The notes under the pieces were generated by a model. The model worked only from the letters and a program-made list of their open reading frames with translations, searched no databases and had not been told where the DNA came from. Below, in pieces: positions 1-4,787 of a stretch of 6,465 nucleotides of DNA. A program made the translations under genes and the position numbers. The stretch covers positions 1 through 6,465 of the forward strand of contig JAQUQN010000067.1 of NCBI GenBank assembly GCA_028716065.1, given 5' to 3'. Source of the stretch: Candidatus Omnitrophota bacterium (lineage in GTDB: Bacteria; Omnitrophota; Gorgyraeia; 2-01-FULL-45-10). Within the stretch, counting starts at the first letter, position 1, and every line of letters starts with the position of its first letter.

Positions 1-638
1 CCCTTTACGACGCGCATAAACAGATAGTCGTCTCAAGCGACCGTCCTCCGAAGGAGATACAGGCGCTCGAGGAACGGCTCGTCTCCCGGTTCGAGTGGGG
101 CCTGGTCACCGACATCCAGCCTCCGGACTTCGAGACGCGGATAGCGATACTGAAGAAAAAATCCGAGAGGGAGACGCTCGCCCTGCCCGACGATGTATTT
201 TACTTCCTTGCGGAAAAGATCAGATCCAATATAAGAGAGCTTGAGGGCGGCCTCATAAGGGTCGTCGCGTACTCAAAACTCATAGGAAAGGATATTTCTG
301 TGGACCTCGTCAAGGAGGTCCTGCATGACATGATAATCGAGGGTGAGAAGAAGGTTACCATAGACCTCATACAAAAAAAGGTCAGTGAGTATTTTGATAT
401 CAGGCTTTCCGACATGCGGGTGAAAAAGAGGAGTAAGGCCATCGCCTACCCCAGACAGATAGCAATGTATATAGCCAGGCAGATGACGGATTATTCTCTG
501 CCGGAGATTGGTGAACAGTTTGGTGGCAGGGACCACACCACAGTAATGCACGCTCATGAAAAGATAGAAAATGATCTGAAAAACAAAAGCGGTTTAAAGG
601 AGTTGATAGACAGGCTTATTCAGAGTATAAGGTGTTAA
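1..638 (+). CDS. dnaA: Chromosomal replication initiator protein DnaA, C-terminal part (5' end outside window)
   Basis: DnaA is the AAA+ ATPase that binds DnaA boxes at oriC, forms an ATP-dependent filament and opens the duplex. The gene runs in from the left edge; the first whole codon is at base 3 and 211 residues are visible before TAA at 636–638. In fragment numbering, SSDRPPKEI (11–19) is the sensor-1 region. Box VII (24–33) holds R25 and R29, which align with E. coli R281 and the arginine finger R285. Sensor 2 is NIRELEGGL (76–84) with R78. The C-terminal domain IV helix-turn-helix carries R143 (aligning with E. coli R399, minor-groove contact) and the signature GGRDHTTVMHAH (174–185), whose D177, H178 and T179 align with the base-reading residues. 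All key residues are present, so binding to standard TTATNCACA boxes is expected. Downstream lies the origin-like spacer and dnaN. The gene looks intact as far as seen. Confidence 0.98.
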   Translation, partial: LYDAHKQIVVSSDRPPKEIQALEERLVSRFEWGLVTDIQPPDFETRIAILKKKSERETLALPDDVFYFLAEKIRSNIRELEGGLIRVVAYSKLIGKDISVDLVKEVLHDMIIEGEKKVTIDLIQKKVSEYFDIRLSDMRVKKRSKAIAYPRQIAMYIARQMTDYSLPEIGEQFGGRDHTTVMHAHEKIENDLKNKSGLKELIDRLIQSIRC

Positions 639-641
639 TAT

Positions 642-650
642 TGTTGATAA
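642..650 (-). promoter_or_regulatory. DnaA-box-like 9-mer TTATCAACA
   Basis: Read on the minus strand the sequence is TTATCAACA, one mismatch (A for C at position 6) from TTATNCACA. It lies 3 bp after the dnaA stop codon and overlaps the −35 element of the putative dnaN promoter. Confidence 0.5.
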
Positions 651-672
651 CTTTTTTGGTTTGGTGTATAAG
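644..672 (+). promoter_or_regulatory. Putative sigma-70-type promoter for dnaN (and downstream genes)
   Basis: TTGATA (644–649) and TATAAG (667–672) each match 5 of 6 bases of the −35 and −10 consensus, with an ideal 17-bp spacer. Initiation would fall near base 679, giving a leader of about 105 nt before the dnaN ATG. Both hexamers overlap DnaA-box-like sites (642–650 and 663–671), so DnaA could repress or tune this promoter. Other TATAAT hexamers occur at 687–692 and 708–713 but lack a recognisable −35 at proper spacing. In a spacer this AT-rich, chance matches are possible. Confidence 0.42.
663..671 (-). promoter_or_regulatory. DnaA-box-like 9-mer TTATACACC
   Basis: On the minus strand the sequence is TTATACACC, matching TTATNCACA at eight of nine positions (only the last base differs). 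It covers most of the −10 element of the putative dnaN promoter. A related but weaker copy (TTATACAAC, two mismatches) sits on the minus strand at 704–712. Confidence 0.5.
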
Positions 673-712
673 TATTATTTTATAACTATAATTACTTATT
701 GGTGTTGTATAA

Positions 713-721
713 TTATCCACT
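713..721 (+). promoter_or_regulatory. DnaA box TTATCCACT
   Basis: TTATCCACT differs from the strongest box TTATCCACA only in the last base. It shares base 721 with the next box, so the two form a head-to-tail pair with an 8-bp step. It also abuts the weak minus-strand site at 704–712, forming a divergent pair centred on TATAATTAT. Confidence 0.65.
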
Positions 722-729
722 TATCCATA
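721..729 (+). promoter_or_regulatory. DnaA box TTATCCATA, proximal to the triplet row
   Basis: TTATCCATA has one mismatch (T for C at position 8) from TTATCCACA. It is the last box before the GGG/triplet element and in the same orientation as the preceding box, as expected for the boxes that seed a DnaA filament onto single-stranded DNA in a basal unwinding system. Confidence 0.6.
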
Positions 730-775
730 GGGATTACTAATATTACTACTGTTTTAATAAATACTAATAGTAAAA
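730..775 (+). other. BUS-like unwinding element: G run, DnaA-trio-like triplets, A/T tract
   Basis: After the proximal DnaA box come GGG (730–732) and then six in-register triplets on the top strand: TTA, CTA, ATA, TTA, CTA, CTG (734–751). Read on the complementary strand 3'→5' these are AAT, GAT, TAT, AAT, GAT, GAC; four of six fit the DnaA-trio pattern 3'-[G/A]AT-5' and the other two differ by one base. The A/T tract 752–775 contains only a C and a G and includes further triplets (ATA CTA ATA GTA, 761–772). Known from B. subtilis: box, GC-rich step, trios, then the unwinding site, placed between dnaA and dnaN. The match here is by eye. Confidence 0.55.
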
Positions 776-779
776 GGAG
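774..779 (+). promoter_or_regulatory. Ribosome binding site of dnaN (decides the start)
   Basis: AAGGAG at 774–779 lies 5 nt before ATG 785. An in-frame GTG at 779–781 and TTG at 782–784 would extend the protein by two residues, but the GTG overlaps the Shine-Dalgarno itself, so ATG 785 is preferred. Confidence 0.8.
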
Positions 780-784
780 TGTTG

Positions 785-1879
785 ATGAAGTTTGGAACGA
801 CTAAAGAGGTTTTGTTAAAAGGTATCCAGGTAGTACAAAACGCTATAAACCCAAAAAGCAGTTTACCAATATTATCAAACATCTTAATAGATAGCTCTGG
901 GGATAAAGTAGTTATAACCGCGACAGATCTTGATATTGGTATAACAGTGGCCCTACCCATAAAACCAAGTATAATGGGTTCTATAACAATACCAGCAAAG
1001 AAATTTTTTGATATAACCAAAGAATTACCCGATGGCGACCTTACCATCTCAGTAAAAAAGAACAATCTTGTGAATATAGAAAGCCAGAATTGTGTTTTTA
1101 AGATAATGGGGTTGCCTAAAGACGAATTTCCTCAAATACCCGAATTTAAGGACCGGGATTCAATCTCAATACAACAGAAAAAGTTAAAAGAGATGATAAA
1201 TATGACGAGTTTCGCGGTAAGCCACGACGAAACCAGGTATGTGTTGAATGGGATATTATTTACGATAAAGCCGAGCCATATCAGAATGGTGGCTACCGAC
1301 GGCAGGCGTCTCACACTGATAGAGCATAAGGCGCAGTTTCCAAAAACCCAGGAGCGTAAATTCATCGTGCCCACAAAAGCCATAAGCGAACTGAACCGGA
1401 TCCTCAAAGACGAAAACGATGTGAAGATATCTTTTGGTGAAAACCAGGTATCGTTTGACATGGGGGACTCGAAGATGGTATCGCGCCTGATAGAGGGCGA
1501 ATTCCCCAACTACGAACAAGTCATACCTAAAGAGTCCAAGGAAAAGGTTAGGATGACCAGGCAGGCGTTCTTGTCGGGCATGAAGCGCATCGCGCTATTT
1601 ACCAATCCGGACTCGCTCGCGGTCAAGATCGAACTGGGCCGGGACAAAATGGTCTTATCCAAAAACAGCCCCTACCTCGGGGAAGCCCATGAGGAGATAG
1701 GGGTAGAATATAAAGGCAAGGAGATGGCGATAGGGTTCAACCCGGATTATATCATAGATGTCCTTAAGAACATCGACCAGGAGATGGTAAACTTTGAAAT
1801 GGCGGATCCGGAGAAACCAGGCGTAATAAGGATTGGCGACGAATATATCTATGTAGTTTTGCCCATGCAGTTAACGTGA
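785..1879 (+). CDS. dnaN: DNA polymerase III beta subunit (sliding clamp)
   Basis: The product is the ring-shaped homodimeric clamp that encircles DNA and tethers the replicative polymerase, ligase, MutS/MutL and other partners. The 364-residue length is typical, with three clamp folds of about 120 residues each. Recognisable family segments are TATDLD (45–50), ATDGRRL (170–176), SRLIEGEFPNYEQVIP (233–248), NPDYIIDVL (319–327) and the C-terminal VVLPMQL (357–363). Residues of the hydrophobic partner pocket are kept: T171, G173, R175, L176, P241 and V246 align with E. coli T172, G174, R176, L177, P242 and V247, and L359 replaces E. coli M362. It follows the origin spacer with its own Shine-Dalgarno and probably its own promoter, and is followed 6 bp later by dciA. 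The first roughly 400 bp are much more AT-rich (about 34% G+C over 841–1080) than the rest (about 57% over 1561–1680), although the protein is continuous and shows no break. Confidence 0.98.
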   Translation: MKFGTTKEVLLKGIQVVQNAINPKSSLPILSNILIDSSGDKVVITATDLDIGITVALPIKPSIMGSITIPAKKFFDITKELPDGDLTISVKKNNLVNIESQNCVFKIMGLPKDEFPQIPEFKDRDSISIQQKKLKEMINMTSFAVSHDETRYVLNGILFTIKPSHIRMVATDGRRLTLIEHKAQFPKTQERKFIVPTKAISELNRILKDENDVKISFGENQVSFDMGDSKMVSRLIEGEFPNYEQVIPKESKEKVRMTRQAFLSGMKRIALFTNPDSLAVKIELGRDKMVLSKNSPYLGEAHEEIGVEYKGKEMAIGFNPDYIIDVLKNIDQEMVNFEMADPEKPGVIRIGDEYIYVVLPMQLT

Positions 1880-1885
1880 CCTTCC

Positions 1886-2206
1886 ATGAAAAGGCGCCGA
1901 GCCAAAGATAAGACATTAGCCGAGCTGGTAAAGTCCGTAATATCGGACCTGGGGAAGAAGGGGCGCGTAGGCGAAGAAGAGATGTCCAGGGCATGGGAAG
2001 AGGTTGTTGGTAAAAGCGCCTCCAGGCACGCCAGGCCGGTCTCGCTCAAGAAGGCAACTCTTATCGTGAATGTGGACGGATCGAGCTGGCTTTACGAACT
2101 GACGACAAAAAAGAAGGCTATAGTGAACGGGCTGAGTGAAAGGTTGGGGCTCGGCAAGGCCCTTAAAGAGATAAGGTTCAGAATAGGAGAGGTGAAAGCA
2201 AAATAA
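1886..2206 (+). CDS. dciA: DciA-like (DUF721) helicase-loading/operator protein
   Basis: This is a small basic protein of 106 residues of the DUF721/DciA family. DciA assists loading of the replicative helicase DnaB in bacteria that lack the phage-derived loaders DnaC/DnaI; it interacts with the helicase and binds DNA. Visible family features are an N-terminal basic tail (MKRRRAKDK), a helix with LAELVKSVISDLG (11–23), the W37-containing segment SRAWEEVVGKSASRHARPVSL (starting at 34; AWEEVVG core), a beta strand ATLIVNVD (57–64), then SSWLYEL (66–72) with W68 and Y70, and a final IRFRIGEV (96–103); the centre resembles a KH-like fold. It is in the position known from actinobacteria between dnaN/recF and gyrB, but without recF. 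No Shine-Dalgarno is visible before ATG 1886; only 6 bp separate it from the dnaN stop, so translation probably depends on terminating dnaN ribosomes. Its TAA overlaps the gyrB ATG. Confidence 0.87.
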   Translation: MKRRRAKDKTLAELVKSVISDLGKKGRVGEEEMSRAWEEVVGKSASRHARPVSLKKATLIVNVDGSSWLYELTTKKKAIVNGLSERLGLGKALKEIRFRIGEVKAK

Positions 2207-4776
2207 TGAAAGAGAAGACGAAAAAGGCCAAAGAAGATACCGGACAGGATAAGGCAGCCACCGTAAAAAAGTATGACGCTACGACCATCCAGGTCCTGGA
2301 GGGTGTTGAGGCCGTAAGAAAAAGACCGGCCATGTATATAGGCGATACCACCCAGCGCGGTTTGCACCACATGGTGTATGAGGTGGTCGACAACTCCATC
2401 GACGAATGCATGGGCGGGTATGCCACGGGTATAGATGTCGTCGTCCACGCCGACAATTCCGTTACCGTCATAGACGACGGAAGGGGGATACCGGTAGATA
2501 TACATAAGACGCAGAAAAAGCCCGCCGTAGAGGTCGTCATGACGACGCTGCACGCCGGCGGAAAATTCGACCACAGGGTGTATAAAGTAGCCGGAGGGCT
2601 GCACGGCGTAGGAGTCAGCGTCGTGAATGCGCTTTCCGAGTGGTTGGAGGTCGAGGTAAGGCGCGACGGCAAAATCCACCATCAGGAGTACGAACACGGC
2701 AAGACGGCCTCGAAGCTTAAAGTGATAGGCGAGGCGAAGTCGACGGGTACGCGCGTAACCTTCAAGGCCGATAAGGAAATATTCGGCGCCAATATAAACT
2801 ATAGCTTCGACACCCTCTCGAACCGCCTGAGAGAATTGGCGTTCCTGAACAAGAACGTAAAGATAACCCTGAAAGATGAACGGGCCAAGGGCAAAGAGGC
2901 GGAGTTCAAGTTCGCCGGGGGCATCATGTCGTTCGTAGAATTCCTGAACAAGAACAAGAACGTCCTCCATAAGAAGGTCATATATTTTTCGAAAGAGAAA
3001 GACAAGATCCAGGCCGAAGTGGCGATGCAGTATAACGACGCGTATTCGGAGAATATATTTACATTCGCCAATAATATCAATACCATAGAGGGCGGGACCC
3101 ATCTGACTGGTTTCAAATCCGCGTTGACGAGGACGATAAACCAGTATTGCAGGAGCAAGAATTTATTGAAGAATGCGGATACGAGCATAGCCGGCGATGA
3201 CGTGCGCGAAGGGTTGACGGCGGTAGTAAGCGTCAAGGTGCCCAACCCGCAGTTTGAGGGACAGACAAAGACGAAGCTGGGCAATTCGGAGGTCGAGGGC
3301 ATCGTAGAGTCCATCGTCAACGAAGCGCTCGGAGGTTTTTTTGAGGAGAACCCGTCGGTCGCGAACAAGATAATAGAAAAGGCGGTCCTCGCGGCGAGGG
3401 CGCGCGAAGCGGCCCGCAAGGCGAGAGAGCTGACCCGCCGCAAGGGTGCTCTAGAAGGAGCGTCGCTGCCGGGCAAGCTCGCCGATTGCCAGGAGACGGA
3501 CCCGAGCCTCTGTGAATTATATCTGGTCGAAGGCGACTCGGCCGGCGGCTCGGCGAAACAGGGACGCGACAGGCGCTTCCAGGCGATACTGCCCCTAAAA
3601 GGAAAGATCCTAAATGTTGAAAAGGCACGCCTAGATAAAGCGCTCTCCAACGAAGAGATCAGGACAATAATAACCGCTATCGGCTCCGGTATAGGCGAAG
3701 AGTTTAATCTGGAGAAGCTTCGGTATGGCAAGATCATAATAATGTGCGACGCCGACGTTGACGGTTCCCATATCAGGACGCTTCTTTTGACATTCATTTA
3801 TAGGCACATGCAGGCGCTAATTGAAAAAGAACATATATATATAGCGCAACCACCGCTTTATAAAATTAAGAGAGGGAAGAGAGAGGAATATATACAGACA
3901 GAGTCAGACTATAATAATTTGTTGTTGGAGCTCGGGACAGAAGGGATGACTCTTGTTAGGTCCAAAGATAAGCATCAGTATACCGATAAACAATTAAAAG
4001 CGATACTGGATGCTCTAATAGACCTTGAAAGCCTCTCAAATGCAGTAGAGCGGCGTGGAGTGACATTCTCAAAATATATCAGTTTTAGGCATAAAAAGAC
4101 CAAAAAAATGCCACTTTATATGGTTAAAGTGGAGTACGAAGACCATTTTCTATATAATGACGATGAATTGGCGAAATATATAAAAGGCGGGGATGTTTCG
4201 GATAAGAAGGTCAAGGCTGAGGTTAAGGTTGAAGGTAAGGCTAAGGGTAAGGCGGGGAAAAAGGAAGATAAGAAAGAGAAAGAAGAACCGCCTATTGAGG
4301 AAAAAGAAAAACCCGCTGACTACATCGAGTTCTACGAGGCCAGAGAGATAGAGAAGATTGTAGATAGGATTGAAAAGCTGGGCATCGATATCGAGAATTA
4401 CAATGGCGAAGAGAGAAAAAAGGAAAATGGCGCTTCCGGCAAGAAAGAGAAGAAGGAATCCAAGAAATCGGACTATGTCATAAAAAAAGATAAGGACCAG
4501 AGGGGCTTTTATAATTTAAAAGAGATCCTCAGGTATGTCATGGAGGTGGGCAAAGAGGGCATGAACATACAGAGGTACAAGGGCCTCGGGGAGATGAACC
4601 CGCAGCAGTTATGGGACACAACGATGGATCCGGAACGCAGAACCGTACTCAGAGTAACGCTCGAGGACGCCGTTGAAGCGGACGCGATGTTCACGGTCTT
4701 GATGGGCGAGGCTGTTGAGCCAAGGAGAGAGTTCATAGAAAAGCATGCCCACGAGGTGAAGGTGCTGGATATATAA
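2206..4776 (+). CDS. gyrB: DNA gyrase subunit B with large TOPRIM-region insert
   Basis: GyrB supplies ATP hydrolysis and part of the DNA-cleavage centre of gyrase (A2B2), which introduces negative supercoils. After a lysine-rich tail (1–22) comes the GHKL ATPase: EVVDNSIDE (59–67; E59 general base and N63 for Mg, as E. coli E42/N46), VIDDGRGIP (88–96; D90 as D73), the ATP lid AGGLHGVGVSVVNALS (129–144) and the transducer QTKTKLGN (353–360; K355). The TOPRIM domain has VEGDSAGGSAKQGR (441–454; E442) and DADVDGSH (515–522; D515, D517, D519), the metal ligands. The C-terminus has QRYKGLGEMNPQQLW (789–803) and AVEPRREFIE (836–845). The 856-residue length exceeds the roughly 640 of insert-free GyrB and the 804 of E. 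coli because about 200 residues are inserted before QRYKGLGE. ATG 2206 overlaps the dciA stop (TAATG); GGAGAGG at 2186–2192 is a rather distant Shine-Dalgarno, so coupling is likely. ParE is less likely given the length, the C-terminus and the adjoining gyrA. Confidence 0.98.
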   Translation: MKEKTKKAKEDTGQDKAATVKKYDATTIQVLEGVEAVRKRPAMYIGDTTQRGLHHMVYEVVDNSIDECMGGYATGIDVVVHADNSVTVIDDGRGIPVDIHKTQKKPAVEVVMTTLHAGGKFDHRVYKVAGGLHGVGVSVVNALSEWLEVEVRRDGKIHHQEYEHGKTASKLKVIGEAKSTGTRVTFKADKEIFGANINYSFDTLSNRLRELAFLNKNVKITLKDERAKGKEAEFKFAGGIMSFVEFLNKNKNVLHKKVIYFSKEKDKIQAEVAMQYNDAYSENIFTFANNINTIEGGTHLTGFKSALTRTINQYCRSKNLLKNADTSIAGDDVREGLTAVVSVKVPNPQFEGQTKTKLGNSEVEGIVESIVNEALGGFFEENPSVANKIIEKAVLAARAREAARKARELTRRKGALEGASLPGKLADCQETDPSLCELYLVEGDSAGGSAKQGRDRRFQAILPLKGKILNVEKARLDKALSNEEIRTIITAIGSGIGEEFNLEKLRYGKIIIMCDADVDGSHIRTLLLTFIYRHMQALIEKEHIYIAQPPLYKIKRGKREEYIQTESDYNNLLLELGTEGMTLVRSKDKHQYTDKQLKAILDALIDLESLSNAVERRGVTFSKYISFRHKKTKKMPLYMVKVEYEDHFLYNDDELAKYIKGGDVSDKKVKAEVKVEGKAKGKAGKKEDKKEKEEPPIEEKEKPADYIEFYEAREIEKIVDRIEKLGIDIENYNGEERKKENGASGKKEKKESKKSDYVIKKDKDQRGFYNLKEILRYVMEVGKEGMNIQRYKGLGEMNPQQLWDTTMDPERRTVLRVTLEDAVEADAMFTVLMGEAVEPRREFIEKHAHEVKVLDI
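3928..4560 (+). other. Insert within the GyrB TOPRIM/tail region
   Basis: Compared with short GyrB proteins, where PPLYKI...KRxEY is followed after a few tens of residues by QRYKGLGEMN, residues about 575–785 here are additional; boundaries are approximate. The first part looks folded (a helix with KAILDALIDLESL at 598–610, then MPLYMVKVEYEDHFLYNDDE at 635–654). It is followed by a low-complexity Lys/Glu/Gly stretch (about 666–704), a helical segment with YEAREIEKIVDRIEKLGI (710–727), and a second Lys-rich stretch (about 736–763). Inserts at this place are known in proteobacterial and some other GyrB proteins, where they affect DNA binding and coupling to GyrA; the charged linkers here look lineage-specific. 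The first half is AT-rich (about 38% G+C over 3781–4140). Confidence 0.75.
4207..4254 (+). repeat. Eight degenerate tandem hexamers (AAGGYN-like) inside gyrB
   Basis: Bases 4207–4254 divide into AAGGTC, AAGGCT, GAGGTT, AAGGTT, GAAGGT, AAGGCT, AAGGGT and AAGGCG. Being a multiple of three and in frame, they encode eight [K/E]-[V/A/G] dipeptides (residues 668–683) in the flexible part of the GyrB insert. The array could expand or shrink by slippage without breaking the frame. Confidence 0.7.
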
Positions 4777-4777
4777 C

Positions 4778-4783
4778 GAGGAG
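4778..4783 (+). promoter_or_regulatory. Ribosome binding site of gyrA
   Basis: GAGGAG lies directly after the gyrB stop codon and 4 nt before ATG 4788. It fixes the gyrA start; the conserved N-terminal region begins only a few residues later, with no earlier in-frame start needed. Confidence 0.75.
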
Positions 4784-4787
4784 AGAC

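Larger units (their letters stand above)
639..784. other. oriC: Putative replication origin (oriC) in the dnaA–dnaN spacer
   Basis: This 146-bp non-coding spacer is far more AT-rich than the genes around it (bases 661–720 are only about 22% G+C). It contains at least four 9-mers within one mismatch of the DnaA-box consensus TTATNCACA: two on the minus strand (642–650, 663–671) and two on the plus strand (713–721, 721–729). A short G run, a TTA/CTA triplet row and an A/T tract follow the last box. Position between dnaA and dnaN is the commonest oriC site in bacteria. A second box cluster upstream of dnaA, as in B. subtilis, cannot be judged because that region is outside the window. Assignment rests on motif and position only; strand-skew data would be decisive. 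Confidence 0.72.

Noticed and set aside
639..784. Possible small gene or RNA in the dnaA–dnaN spacer
   Set aside because: Frequent stops and extreme AT content leave no credible reading frame; no stable stem or terminator with a T run was seen. The TTTTTT run at 652–657 has no hairpin before it.
1877..1879. Recoded TGA (Gly or Trp) joining dnaN and dciA
   Set aside because: DnaN already ends at the family's normal C-terminus (VVLPMQLT), and the other gene stops are TAA with no internal TGA, so there is no sign of a changed genetic code.
2092..3102. Long minus-strand open frame (336 codons) opposite dciA/gyrB
   Set aside because: It lies wholly opposite well-conserved gyrB ATPase sequence, has no family resemblance that I recognise and no convincing start site; it is an antisense shadow of the real gene.
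2799..3797. Long minus-strand open frame (332 codons) opposite gyrB
   Set aside because: It is antisense to the GyrB transducer and TOPRIM coding region, with a composition mirroring the gyrB codons; no protein family is recognisable.
2206..4776. Topoisomerase IV (parE) instead of gyrB
   Set aside because: The downstream partner has a canonical GyrA box (QRRGGKG), and the position between dciA and gyrA in the origin cluster is typical of gyrB.
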